Source: an uncultured Flavonifractor sp.
GTDB lineage: Bacteria; Bacillota; Clostridia; Oscillospirales; Oscillospiraceae
Direction of reading: 5' to 3'
Assembly: GCA_947384055.1 (NCBI GenBank)
Contig: CANDFO010000017.1
Coordinates: 1-40,518, forward strand
DNA: 40,518 bases
Shown in pieces: positions 24,097 to 32,515 of the stretch (positions within the stretch are counted from its first letter, which is position 1; each line of letters starts with the position of its first letter). Position numbers and translations under genes: made by a program. Under the pieces are notes generated by a model that made no database searches, was not told the origin of the DNA, and worked only from the letters and a program-made list of their open reading frames with translations.

Positions 24097-25038
24097 TTAT
24101 CGCAGGCCTTTGTCGTAGGGAATGCCTTCTGCTTTGGGGGCGCGGGATTTGCTGGACGTAAAAGCCAGCACCACCAGCGAGACGATATAGGGCAGCATAT
24201 TGTACACGGCGCTGGGAACCGGCAGGTTCCGCAGCAGGTCAAAGCCGGTGTACACATTGGACAGCGCCCGGAACAGGCCGAACAGCAGCGCGGCCAGGGC
24301 GATGCGGGTGGGCTTCCACTGGCCGAAGATCATCACGGCCAGGGCCAGGAAGCCAAAGCCCGCCACGCCGTACTCAAACCGCCACTCGCTGACGCCGGTG
24401 GTGATATAGACGATTCCGCCCAGTCCCCCCAGCGCGCCGGAAATCAGCACCCCCGCATACCGCATCTTATAGACGTTGATGCCCACGGAATCGGCGGCCT
24501 GGGGGTGTTCGCCGCAGGCCATCAGCCGCAGGCCAAAGCGGGTTTTGTAGAGCAGCACATAGGAGCCGACCAGGGCCGCCAGAGCCAGCAGCATAAACCA
24601 GCTGAACTCAAAGCCGCCGATATTGATCAAAAAGGCCTTTTTCTGCTCAATATACTGGACGGTATCGGAGACGTTGCCGGAATTTTCAGCGGAATTCAGC
24701 GCCTTGACCACCACGGTAGCGGCGGCGGTACCCAGCAGGTTCAGGGCGGTGCCCACCAGGGTCTGGTCCGCCTTGAAATGGATGGCGGCCACGGCCAGAA
24801 GCAGGGAGTAAAGCGTCCCAAGCGCCACGGCCGCCAGAACCACCAGCAGAATCATGGCGATGGCCGGCGTGTCCGGGGAGAGGGAGCGCATCATCAGCGC
24901 GCCCCCCAGGGCGCCTATCACCATGATACCCTCCAGACCGATGTTGATGACGCCGGAGTGCTCCGAAAAACAGCCGCCCAGGGCCACCAGCACCAGCACC
25001 GCGGTAAACATCAGGGTATATTGGATGAGCAGCAGCAT
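24097..25038 (-). CDS. ABC transporter permease, nucleoside/simple sugar type
   Basis: A 313-residue membrane subunit with about nine TM segments, of the BPD type 2 (RbsC/NupQ/YufQ-like) family. INIGLEGIMVIGALGGAL near residue 31 and VFSEWRFEYG-like VSEWRFEYGVAGFGFLALAVM near 185-215 are family marks. The ATG overlaps the stop of the upstream permease in TAATG, so the two are translated together. It forms a permease heterodimer with its neighbour. Such systems import nucleosides, purines or simple sugars. Confidence 0.92.
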   Translation of the reverse strand: MLLLIQYTLMFTAVLVLVALGGCFSEHSGVINIGLEGIMVIGALGGALMMRSLSPDTPAIAMILLVVLAAVALGTLYSLLLAVAAIHFKADQTLVGTALNLLGTAAATVVVKALNSAENSGNVSDTVQYIEQKKAFLINIGGFEFSWFMLLALAALVGSYVLLYKTRFGLRLMACGEHPQAADSVGINVYKMRYAGVLISGALGGLGGIVYITTGVSEWRFEYGVAGFGFLALAVMIFGQWKPTRIALAALLFGLFRALSNVYTGFDLLRNLPVPSAVYNMLPYIVSLVVLAFTSSKSRAPKAEGIPYDKGLR

Positions 25039-26207
25039 TACGTCTCCCCTCCTTCCCCTTGGTCCCGTTCAGGCGTTCCCGCCGCCTCCGCCGCCGGAGC
25101 GCCGGGGCCCTTTCCGTCTCCGGCTCGGGCGGCCCGCCTGCCGATACGCTGCTTGATGAAGAGCACAAATCCGCACAGATAAATGATCAGGGCGGAGATA
25201 AAATCGGAAATTTGGGCAGAGTACATGGACTTGTCCAGATAGGCCCCCCCACTGGTGATATGCTGGATAAAGTAGGAGGAAAAAACTGCGCCGATGGGGT
25301 GGAGCCCGCCCAGGAAGGCGGCGGCAATGCCGTTGAAGCCCATAGCGGGAACCGAGGACTGGGTGCACTGCCACTGCTCAAAGCCCGTCAGGTAGAACAG
25401 CCCCGCGCCCATTCCCGCCAGGCCGCCGGCAATGGCCATCGTCAGGATGACATTGCGCCGCTCCTTCATACCGCAGTAGCGGGCGGCGAATTTGTTGAAG
25501 CCGGTGGCCTTGAGCTCATAGCCCAGCTTGGTCTTTTCCAGCAGCACCCAGATGAGCACCGCCGCCAGCACGGACAGGGGAATGGCCAGGGTCATGTAAT
25601 TGTTGGAGAAGAGCTTGTCCAGCCCCAGGGAGGGCAGGACGGAGCCGGGACTGTAGTTGTTGACCACCATGGTATAGGGGCTGGCCACCTCTTTGACGTT
25701 GTTGAGCAGCATGTTTACCAGATACAGGCTGATCCAGTTGAGCATGATGCAGGAGATGACCTCGTTGACGTTCAGACATGCCTTGAGCACACCGGAGACA
25801 GCCCCCAGCAGGGCGCCGGCGGCCACGGCCAGAAGCAGGCACACATACCAGGGCAGGTGGAGGGCCAGGGCGCAGTAGAGACAGGCGCCTGCGCCCACCA
25901 CGTACTGCCCGGCGGCGCCGATGTTGAACAGTCCCACTTTGTACGCGAAGAGCACCGACAGGCTGCACATGAGCAGCGGGGCTGTTTTTACCAGTGTGCT
26001 GCCGAAATATTTCAGCCGGGCGGTGGCGCTGGGGTAGTAGAAAAAGTTTTTGATGATGGTAAGGATGCCGTTCAGGGCTCCGGCGGGGTTGATGACCAGC
26101 AGCACCACAAATCCCGCCAGCAGTCCAATCACAATACACAGCAGGGAGGCCAGCAGGGACTGGACCACCTTATTCCTCCAGAAGGAGGCACGTTTCTTTC
26201 CCTCCAC
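25038..26207 (-). CDS. ABC transporter permease, nucleoside/simple sugar type
   Basis: A 389-residue membrane subunit related to NupP/YufP. About nine TM segments, with FNIGAAGQYVVGAGA near residue 93 as the counterpart of the motif in the partner permease, and a polar C-terminal tail rich in Gly, Ala and Glu. GTG at 26207 is the start, with AGGGGAAG spaced just upstream in the end of the ATPase gene. It sits between the ATPase gene (3-base gap) and the second permease (1-base overlap), a single operon. Confidence 0.92.
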   Translation of the reverse strand: MEGKKRASFWRNKVVQSLLASLLCIVIGLLAGFVVLLVINPAGALNGILTIIKNFFYYPSATARLKYFGSTLVKTAPLLMCSLSVLFAYKVGLFNIGAAGQYVVGAGACLYCALALHLPWYVCLLLAVAAGALLGAVSGVLKACLNVNEVISCIMLNWISLYLVNMLLNNVKEVASPYTMVVNNYSPGSVLPSLGLDKLFSNNYMTLAIPLSVLAAVLIWVLLEKTKLGYELKATGFNKFAARYCGMKERRNVILTMAIAGGLAGMGAGLFYLTGFEQWQCTQSSVPAMGFNGIAAAFLGGLHPIGAVFSSYFIQHITSGGAYLDKSMYSAQISDFISALIIYLCGFVLFIKQRIGRRAARAGDGKGPGAPAAEAAGTPERDQGEGGET

Positions 26208-26210
26208 GGT

Positions 26211-27743
26211 TTACTTCCCCTCCCTCTTGGCGCCGGCCATGTACAGGCCCAGCTCTTCTACCGTGACGGACTTGGGGTCCAGCTCGCCTACAATCTCCCC
26301 CTCGTACATAACCAGAATGCGGTCGGACACGTCCATAACCTCGTCCAGCTCCAGGGAGACCAGCAGCACCGCTTTTCCGGCGTCCCGCTGGGCCACAATC
26401 TGCTTGTGGATGTACTCAATGGCCCCCACGTCCAGGCCGCGGGTAGGCTGTACCGCCACCAGAAGCCGGGGGTCCCGGTCGATCTCCCGGGCTACGATAG
26501 CCTTCTGCTGGTTGCCGCCGGACATGGACCGGGCGGGAGTCGCGGGCCCCTCGCCGGAGCGCACGTCATACTGCTGAATGAGCGCCTCGGCATACTCCCG
26601 GATGGCCGGCCGCTTCAGAAAGCTGAAGCGGCTGACAAAGCGGGGCTCAAAATAGCGCTGGAGGATCATGTTGTCCTCCAGAGTGTAATCCAGCACCAGG
26701 CCGTGCTTGTGCCGGTCCTCAGGGATATGGCTCATACCCATTATGGAGCGTCTGCGGATGGGCAGGTGGGTGATGTCCTCCCCGCCCAGGGCGATGGTCC
26801 CCCCGCGGACCCCCTCCAGCCCGGTGATGCCGTAGACCAGCTCGGTCTGGCCGTTGCCGTCGATACCCGCGACGCAGACGATCTCCCCCGCCCGCACCTG
26901 GAAGGACACATCCTTCACGGCGTTGTTTTTGTGGAGCTTTGAGGCCATGGTCAGATGCTGCACGTCCAGAACCACCTCGCCGGGCCGGGCCGGGCCCTTT
27001 TCCACGGCAAAGCTCACGTTCCGGCCCACCATCATCCGGGACAGCTCCTCCTTGGTGGTGTCCTTGATGTCCACCGTGCCGATGTACTTTCCCTTGCGCA
27101 GGACGGAGCAGCGGTCGGCCACCGCCATAATCTCGCTGAGCTTGTGGGTGATGAACAGAATGCTCTTGCCCTCCGCCTTCAGGCCGCGCATGATGCCCAT
27201 CAGCTCCTCGATCTCCTGAGGTGTGAGCACGGCGGTGGGCTCGTCAAAAATCAGAATTTCATTGTCCCGGTAGAGCATTTTCAGAATCTCCGTGCGCTGC
27301 TGCATGCCCACCGTGATGTCCTCCACCAGAGCGTCTGGGTTGACCTTCAGGCCGTACTTCTCCGACAGGGCCATCACCTTCTCCCGGGCCTCCGCCTTCT
27401 GGAGAAAGCCCGCCCTGCACGGCTCCACACCCAGGATGATGTTGTCCAGCACCGTAAAGATATCCACCAGCTTGAAGTGCTGGTGCACCATGCCGATGCC
27501 CAGGCGGTTGGCATCGTTGGGGTCGCGGATTGCGACCTGCTGTCCGTCCTTCCGGATGACCCCCTCCTCCGGCTGGTACAGGCCGAACAGAACGCTCATC
27601 AGAGTGGACTTCCCCGCTCCGTTTTCACCCAGCAGGGCATGAATCTCGCCCTTTTTCAGACGCAGCGTGATATCGTCATTGGCGACGATTCCCGGAAAGC
27701 GCTTGGTGATATGAAGCATTTCAATGGCATATTGTTCTTCCAC
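26211..27743 (-). CDS. ABC transporter ATP-binding protein, nucleoside/simple sugar type
   Basis: A 510-residue double ATPase of the NupO/YufO/MglA type. The first domain has a complete Walker A (LLGENGAGKST near residue 37), QHFKL Q-loop and LIFDEPTAVLTPQE Walker B. The second domain has the degenerate loop GIDGNGQTE, an MSGGNQQK signature near 408 and AVQPTRGLDVGA Walker B, the family's usual asymmetry. GTG at 27743 is favoured by GGGGAGG 7 bases upstream. A BmpA/PnrA-type binding lipoprotein normally precedes this gene, but none is here. Confidence 0.93.
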   Translation of the reverse strand: MEEQYAIEMLHITKRFPGIVANDDITLRLKKGEIHALLGENGAGKSTLMSVLFGLYQPEEGVIRKDGQQVAIRDPNDANRLGIGMVHQHFKLVDIFTVLDNIILGVEPCRAGFLQKAEAREKVMALSEKYGLKVNPDALVEDITVGMQQRTEILKMLYRDNEILIFDEPTAVLTPQEIEELMGIMRGLKAEGKSILFITHKLSEIMAVADRCSVLRKGKYIGTVDIKDTTKEELSRMMVGRNVSFAVEKGPARPGEVVLDVQHLTMASKLHKNNAVKDVSFQVRAGEIVCVAGIDGNGQTELVYGITGLEGVRGGTIALGGEDITHLPIRRRSIMGMSHIPEDRHKHGLVLDYTLEDNMILQRYFEPRFVSRFSFLKRPAIREYAEALIQQYDVRSGEGPATPARSMSGGNQQKAIVAREIDRDPRLLVAVQPTRGLDVGAIEYIHKQIVAQRDAGKAVLLVSLELDEVMDVSDRILVMYEGEIVGELDPKSVTVEELGLYMAGAKREGK

Positions 27744-27850
27744 GCCTTGACCTCCCCATCCACAGCAGATTTTCAGGGAACCGCCCCGGCCGCCGGGTCA
27801 GGATGGCGGGCGCTGTGGAACCCGCGCTCCGCCGGACAGGGCTTTTCTCT

Positions 27851-27879
27851 ATCATACTATAAAGTGTGGTATTTTTCAA
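27851..27879 (-). promoter_or_regulatory. Promoter of the nucleoside/sugar ABC operon
   Basis: Minus-strand TTGAAA, 17-base spacer, TATGAT, about 108 bases upstream of the GTG start. The leader between contains no other gene. Confidence 0.7.
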
Positions 27880-27919
27880 AGGAAAATTGGCCTTTTTTAG
27901 CACAAAAGACAAAATTGGC

Positions 27920-27952
27920 CCGGCAGGGGGCCTCCGGCGGGCCGCCTGCCGG
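27920..27952 (-). terminator. Hairpin downstream of the ECF S-component gene
   Basis: CCGGCAGG...CCTGCCGG with an inner GGCC/GGGCC pairing. On the minus strand it is followed by a T-rich AATTTTGTCTTTTG tract. It separates the ECF/DUF4430 unit from the ABC operon. Confidence 0.55.
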
Positions 27953-28028
27953 ACCGATATTTCGCGAAAACAGCCACAAAAGGGACAGAAACGCGGTAGA
28001 ACCGCCCGATCACCAGGCAAATTATTCG

Positions 28029-28550
28029 TTACCGCCCGGCGGGGGCGGCGGTGAGCCGCGCCAGCACCCGGCGGCAGGGCTGGAACAAAACCAGCGCCAT
28101 CACAAAATTCCCCGCACAGTGGATCAGGTCGAAGGGGATGCCCTGGAACCACCAGGCCAGGGCGAACTGCCATCCCCCGGATATCCAGTAAACCAGGGCG
28201 CACAGAGCCCCGAAGCACAGGCCGAAGGCGCCGCCCAGCACCGCCCAGCCCACCGGTGATTCCATCTTCCGCAGGAGGATGGCCAGCAGCGCCGGCACCG
28301 TCCACACGTACAGGTAGCAGGCCGACCACAGCCCAAAGCCCCAGATCATATACTCCAGCGCCACATAGACATAAACCGGGCACAGGGCCCGCCAGCCCAG
28401 AACGCTGGCATACACCATCACCAGCAGAGTCACCGGCTCGATGTTGGGCAGGAAGGCCAGGGCGGTCTTGGCCACAAAGAGCACTGCCCCCAGCAGTCCC
28501 AGCAGAACGATCTCCCTGGCCTCCAGACGCCTCCCCTTAGAGCCCGTCAT
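28029..28550 (-). CDS. ECF transporter S component (substrate-binding membrane subunit)
   Basis: A 173-residue membrane protein with about six TM segments, the size and layout of S components that bind a vitamin and dock to a shared EcfA/A'/T module. It opens with a basic stretch, then REIVLLGLLGAVLFVAKTAL, and IEPVTLLVMVY is characteristic of this class. The ATG overlaps the preceding DUF4430 gene by 14 bases. No ECF ATPase or T subunit is in the window, as expected for shared modules. A pairing with DUF4430 (related to the transcobalamin C-terminal domain) hints at a corrinoid or similar ligand. Confidence 0.82.
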   Translation of the reverse strand: MTGSKGRRLEAREIVLLGLLGAVLFVAKTALAFLPNIEPVTLLVMVYASVLGWRALCPVYVYVALEYMIWGFGLWSACYLYVWTVPALLAILLRKMESPVGWAVLGGAFGLCFGALCALVYWISGGWQFALAWWFQGIPFDLIHCAGNFVMALVLFQPCRRVLARLTAAPAGR

Positions 28551-28959
28551 AGCCCACTGTAAGGGTCAGCTCAAAGGCGTCCCCGTCGGCAATGGGGGTG
28601 CTGTCCGCACCGGTGTCCACCCGCTGGCCGCCCTTTGTCACCTTCCACCACTCCTGATTGCCCTCGTCGGCGGTCTCCCCGTCGGCGGTGAGGATATACA
28701 GGCCGTAAGCGCTCTGATTATCCTCCACCACGCCTCCCTCCACCAGGGCCTGGCCCAGGTAGGCCTGCTGGGTGTCCAGAGTAAATTCCCTGGTGCTGCC
28801 GTCCCCGTGAACCACCTGGACGGCGACGGTCTTTGCGCCCGCTTCCCCCCTGGGGGCCAGGGCCCGCCACACCGCCAGCAGCACAGCTGCAGCCGCGGCC
28901 AGGCACACCAGGGCGATGATCGTCTGCTTCAGATGCCCGGATTTCGACTTCTCGTTCAT
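28537..28959 (-). CDS. DUF4430 domain protein, membrane anchored
   Basis: A 140-residue protein with one N-terminal TM helix (residues 12-33, uncleaved anchor without a lipobox) and an extracytoplasmic DUF4430 domain: QAYLGQALVEGGVVEDN, then NQEWWKVTKGG, then IADGDAFELTLTVG. This domain resembles the C-terminal cobalamin-capping part of transcobalamin. It is translationally linked to the ECF S component, so it probably presents a ligand to it at the surface. No cobalamin-riboswitch core could be found upstream. The ligand is uncertain. Confidence 0.82.
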   Translation of the reverse strand: MNEKSKSGHLKQTIIALVCLAAAAAVLLAVWRALAPRGEAGAKTVAVQVVHGDGSTREFTLDTQQAYLGQALVEGGVVEDNQSAYGLYILTADGETADEGNQEWWKVTKGGQRVDTGADSTPIADGDAFELTLTVGYDGL

Positions 28960-28992
28960 ATTGATTCTCTCCCTATACTCGTTAGTTTGATC

Positions 28993-29021
28993 AGTTTATC
29001 ACGATTTTTGGCAGACCGCAA
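28993..29021 (-). promoter_or_regulatory. Promoter of the DUF4430/ECF unit
   Basis: Minus-strand TTGCGG, 17-base spacer, TAAACT, ending 34 bases before the DUF4430 ATG. The 5' leader is short, leaving no space for a riboswitch after the start site. Confidence 0.6.
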
Positions 29022-29212
29022 TGAAAAAGCGGGGGTAAATTTTCGTCAATCCCGCCGGGGACCGGCGCCCGCAGCCGTCCACAGGGAAAAACGCAAAAAA
29101 AACCACCTGTCCGAACGCCGCGGCAGAACCCCCGGCGAGGCGCCGGTATGCCGGCTTATCGGAGGCGGCATCAAAAAATTCCTGGAAAGCGGGAGAAAAC
29201 GCCCGGGATGAA

Positions 29213-29241
29213 TTGCAATTACCGCTTTAGTGTGGTATAGT
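29213..29241 (+). promoter_or_regulatory. Promoter of the esterase/ATP-grasp operon
   Basis: TTGCAA, 17-base spacer, TATAGT. The leader of about 110 bases to the first ATG holds two hairpins (a GCCGCGGACCTGCGGCG region near 29280 and AGCGCCCG/CGGGCGCT near 29317-29336), leaving room for 5' control. Confidence 0.75.
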
Positions 29242-29356
29242 CAACAGGGTTGAAATACCGCAGTTTTCAGCAGTCCAAGCCGCGGACCTGCGGCGCTGCT
29301 GCTATGAATGCAAAAGCGCCCGGCGGCGGGCGCTCTGGAAGCGAGGCGGAGCGGCA

Positions 29357-30124
29357 ATGATTTTAAAATGGGACGTGACCATCCCGGAGCTCACCGGAGA
29401 GGAGCGGCGCAATGCGTACGTCTATCTTCCGGTCTCTTACGACTGGGACCAGGAGCGGCGCTATCCGGTGCTCTACATGTTTGACGGACACAACGTGTTC
29501 TTCGATTCCGACGCCACATACGGAAAGAGCTGGGGTCTGGGGGAGTACCTGGACAGCGCGGAGATTCCGCTGATTGTGGCGGCGGTGGAGTGCAATCACA
29601 GCCCCGACAACGGGCGTCTGTCGGAGTACTCCCCCTTTACCTTTTATGAACCGGACCTGGGACATATTACCGGTCGGGGACGGCTCACCATGGAGTGGTT
29701 TGTCCACCGGTTCAAGCCGGATATCGACCGCCGCTTCCGGACCTGTCCCGACCGGCGGCACACCTTTCTGGGCGGAAGCTCCATGGGAGGGCTGATGAGC
29801 TTATACGGGGCCCTGGAGTACAACTATGTATTCTCCCGGGCGGCGGCCCTCTCGCCCTCCCTTTGGGTGGCCCCCGACCGGCTGGCCCGGATGGTCCGGG
29901 GCGCGGACCTGCGCCGGGACACGGTGATTTACATGGACTACGGCTCCAGAGAGCTGGGCAGCCATGAGCTCATGGAGGGGCAGTTCACCCGGGTGGCCCG
30001 GCAGCTGCTGGAGCGGCGCATTCAGCTCACCTGCCGCATCGTCCCCGGCGGAGACCACTGCGAGGCCAGCTGGGAGCGGCAGAATCCCTTTTTTATCGGC
30101 ACACTGATGTACAATATTGATTGA
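29357..30124 (+). CDS. Alpha/beta hydrolase, esterase D-like family, first copy
   Basis: A 255-residue cytoplasmic serine hydrolase of the PF00756 (esterase/Fes/IroE-like) type. It opens with a beta-rich strand set (NAYVYLPVSYDW, RYPVLYMFDGHNVF). The nucleophile elbow is GGSSMGG (Ser142) and the catalytic His is H234 in PGGDHCEASW. An acid near MDYGSRELG (about 196) fits the third position. No signal peptide. A weak GAGG lies before the ATG. The next gene's ribosome site lies in its stop region. Substrates in this family range from acyl glycerols to siderophore esters, so the role is open. Confidence 0.85.
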   Translation: MILKWDVTIPELTGEERRNAYVYLPVSYDWDQERRYPVLYMFDGHNVFFDSDATYGKSWGLGEYLDSAEIPLIVAAVECNHSPDNGRLSEYSPFTFYEPDLGHITGRGRLTMEWFVHRFKPDIDRRFRTCPDRRHTFLGGSSMGGLMSLYGALEYNYVFSRAAALSPSLWVAPDRLARMVRGADLRRDTVIYMDYGSRELGSHELMEGQFTRVARQLLERRIQLTCRIVPGGDHCEASWERQNPFFIGTLMYNID

Positions 30125-30138
30125 GGAGGCGGTTTCAC

Positions 30139-30903
30139 ATGGAGACGGTCTATTTTAAAGAGTACAGCCCCATTTTAGGCAGGGAAATGGAGTGCAAGCT
30201 CTACGGTCACGGGGGCCGGCCGGTGCTGTTTATCCCCTGCCAGGATGGGCGCTTTTTTGATTTCGCGGATTTCCACATGGCGGAGGTGTGGTCCCCGTGG
30301 ATAGAGTCCGGGCAGGTGATGGTCTTTGCCATCGACACCCTGGACAAGGAGACCTGGTCCAACAAGCAGGGGGACCCCTATTGGCGGGCCCGGCGGCATG
30401 AGCAGTGGATGGACTACATCACCACGGAGATGGTCCCCTTTATCCGGGACACCGCCAACCGGCGCAACGGCTGGACGGGCTATCCCGGAATTCTGGCCTT
30501 CGGGTGCAGCCTGGGCGCCACCCATGCGGCCAATCTGTATTTCCGCCGTCCGGACCTCTTTGACGGTCTGCTGGCCCTCAGCGGCATCTACACCGCGGAT
30601 TACGGCTTTGACGGCTATATGGACGAGGTGGTCTATCAGAATTCTCCGGTCCACTACATGGCCAACCTGCCGGAGGACCACCCCTATATTGAGCGCTATA
30701 ACCGGCAGCGGGCGGCCATCTGCGTGGGACTGGGCCCCTGGGAAATCCCCGAGACCACCCGGATGATGGCTGACATCCTCTACCGGAAGGGCATCCACAC
30801 CTGGGTGGATTTCTGGGGTCACGACTGTTCCCACGACTGGCCCTGGTGGTATAAGCAGGTGCGCTATTTTGTCCCCTGGCTTCTGGGCGGAGAGCCCGGA
30901 TGA
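30139..30903 (+). CDS. Alpha/beta hydrolase, esterase D-like family, second copy
   Basis: A 254-residue hydrolase of the same superfamily, but only distantly similar to its neighbour. The nucleophile motif is GCSLG (Ser124), and the His is H228 or H232 in FWGHDCSHDWPWWYKQV. The ATG at 30139 is used because GAGGAGG precedes it. An in-frame start 18 bases upstream overlaps the previous stop. Two unlike esterases in a row suggest two linked steps on one substrate, or an esterase plus an acyltransferase (some members of this fold transfer acyl groups). Confidence 0.83.
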   Translation: METVYFKEYSPILGREMECKLYGHGGRPVLFIPCQDGRFFDFADFHMAEVWSPWIESGQVMVFAIDTLDKETWSNKQGDPYWRARRHEQWMDYITTEMVPFIRDTANRRNGWTGYPGILAFGCSLGATHAANLYFRRPDLFDGLLALSGIYTADYGFDGYMDEVVYQNSPVHYMANLPEDHPYIERYNRQRAAICVGLGPWEIPETTRMMADILYRKGIHTWVDFWGHDCSHDWPWWYKQVRYFVPWLLGGEPG

Positions 30904-31032
30904 CCCGGACCTGACGGCGCCGCCGGCCCGTCCGCGGACAGCGGAGACAGGGCGCACAGGAGCCTGCCGCGCCTCTGTGCGCACACTCCGGGGCGCACGG
31001 CAGGCCCCCAAAGAGAAAGGGAGAGAGACACC

Positions 31033-32364
31033 GTGAAAAACATCATCTTTATTTCACCGAACTTCCCGACCAACTACTGGAAATTCTGCCATGAGCTGAA
31101 ATGCGACGGCATGAATGTGCTGGGTATCGGGGACCAGCCCTACGACGAGCTGGGCCGGGAGCTGAAAGACAGCCTGAACGAGTACTACCGGGTGGACTCC
31201 CTGGAGGACTACGACGCGGTTTACCGGGCGGTGGGCTTCTTCATCCACAAATATGGGCGCATCGACTGGCTGGAATCCAACAACGAGTACTGGCTGGAGC
31301 GGGATGCCCGGCTGCGCACGGATTTTCATATCACCAGCGGATTCCAGACGGCGGATATCCCCCGCATCAAGTACAAATCCCGCATGAAGGAGTACTACGC
31401 CCAGGCGGGCATACCCGCCGCCCGGTATCATCTGGTGGACGACCTGAAAAACTGCCGGGCTTTCATCCGGGAGGTGGGATATCCGGTGGTGGTCAAGCCG
31501 GACAACGGCGTCGGTGCCTCGGACACCCATAAGCTGTCCGGCGACGCGGAGCTGCGGGCCTTTTTAAAGAACCGGAACCCGTCTGTGCCTTACATTATGG
31601 AGGAGTTTGTCCACGCGGAGGTCAATTCCTACGACGCCATCATCGACGCCAGCGGCGAGCCGCTGTTTGAAACCGGGAACATTACCCCCATGTCCATTAT
31701 GGATATCGTCAACGAGGAGGACAATTCCATCTACTACATCCTCAAGGAGCTGCCCGAGGACACCCGCGCCGCGGGCCGGGCGGCAGTGAAGAGCTTCGGC
31801 GTTAAAAGCCGCTTTATCCACTTTGAGTTTTTCCGCCTGACCCGGGACCAGAAGGGCCTGGGGAAAAAGGGGCAGGTGGTGGCGCTGGAGGTCAACATGC
31901 GCCCCTGCGGGGGCTTTACCCCCGATATGATCAATTTTGCCCACAGCACCAACGTCTATAAGATCTGGGCGGACATGGTGGCCTTCGGCGGAACAGACAT
32001 GCCGGTGGGGGAGCATAACTTCTGCGCCTATGCCGGTCGGCGGGACGGCAAGCCGTTCCGTTACAGCCACCAGGAGATTTTAGAGAAATACCGGTCCCAG
32101 CTGCGGATGGTGGAGCGCATTCCGGACGTGCTGGCCGACGCCATGGGCAATCAGATGTACCTGGCGGTTTTCCCCACCCGGGAGGAGCTGGAGCAGTTCT
32201 ATCACGACGTCCTGCTATACCGGGAGACAGAGGAGGCTGCCGGACCAGCAGCTCCGGTTTCCGGGGCAGAAGAGGAGCCGGCGGCAGCTGTATGCCCGGA
32301 TGAGCGCCCCGCATGCGCCGCGGCTGTCGGCACAGCCGCAGTCATTGCGGTTGAGAAGCCATAA
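31033..32364 (+). CDS. ATP-grasp family ligase
   Basis: A 443-residue ATP-grasp protein. Residues 1-100 are a pre-ATP-grasp Rossmann domain (NIIFISPNFPTNYWKFCHEL). Residues 110-320 hold the ATP site: PVVVKPDNGVGASDTHKL glycine-rich loop near 150, EEFVHAEVNSYDAI, and the metal motif VALEVNMRPCGGFTPD near 285. These enzymes join a carboxylate to an amine or thiol through an acyl phosphate. Residues 400-443 are an Ala/Glu/Pro-rich tail. GTG start at 31033 follows AAAGGGAGAG. It is the third gene of the esterase operon, about 130 bases downstream (hairpins in the gap). Product unknown. Confidence 0.87.
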   Translation: MKNIIFISPNFPTNYWKFCHELKCDGMNVLGIGDQPYDELGRELKDSLNEYYRVDSLEDYDAVYRAVGFFIHKYGRIDWLESNNEYWLERDARLRTDFHITSGFQTADIPRIKYKSRMKEYYAQAGIPAARYHLVDDLKNCRAFIREVGYPVVVKPDNGVGASDTHKLSGDAELRAFLKNRNPSVPYIMEEFVHAEVNSYDAIIDASGEPLFETGNITPMSIMDIVNEEDNSIYYILKELPEDTRAAGRAAVKSFGVKSRFIHFEFFRLTRDQKGLGKKGQVVALEVNMRPCGGFTPDMINFAHSTNVYKIWADMVAFGGTDMPVGEHNFCAYAGRRDGKPFRYSHQEILEKYRSQLRMVERIPDVLADAMGNQMYLAVFPTREELEQFYHDVLLYRETEEAAGPAAPVSGAEEEPAAAVCPDERPACAAAVGTAAVIAVEKP

Positions 32365-32449
32365 AAGCGACCGGAGAGAAAACGGGTCATGTCTCCCATA
32401 TCGCCGGGAAAAGGCCCGCTGCTGGGCGTGTTTCCAGCTTTCAAACAAG

Positions 32450-32494
32450 GTCTGAACAAAAAACCTCGCCTGTGGCGAGGTTTTTTGTTCAGAC
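32450..32494. terminator. Strong bidirectional terminator
   Basis: A 21-bp perfect stem (GTCTGAACAAAAAACCTCGCC/GGCGAGGTTTTTTGTTCAGAC split by a TGT loop) with A and T runs on both sides of the GC core, so it works on both strands. It separates the ATP-grasp gene from the converging nrdG gene. Confidence 0.9.
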
Positions 32495-32515
32495 CGACCC
32501 CAGCGGACAATCAGT

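Noticed and set aside
25059..26942. A 627-codon plus-strand frame opposite the ABC permease and ATPase
   Set aside because: Antisense shadow of two convincing ABC genes. No ribosome site or domain.
28960..29212. A cobalamin riboswitch before the DUF4430/ECF unit
   Set aside because: Neither the B12-box (GCCACTG and AGCCAGGAGACCTGCC-like) nor its layout appears on either strand, and the promoter leaves too short a leader.
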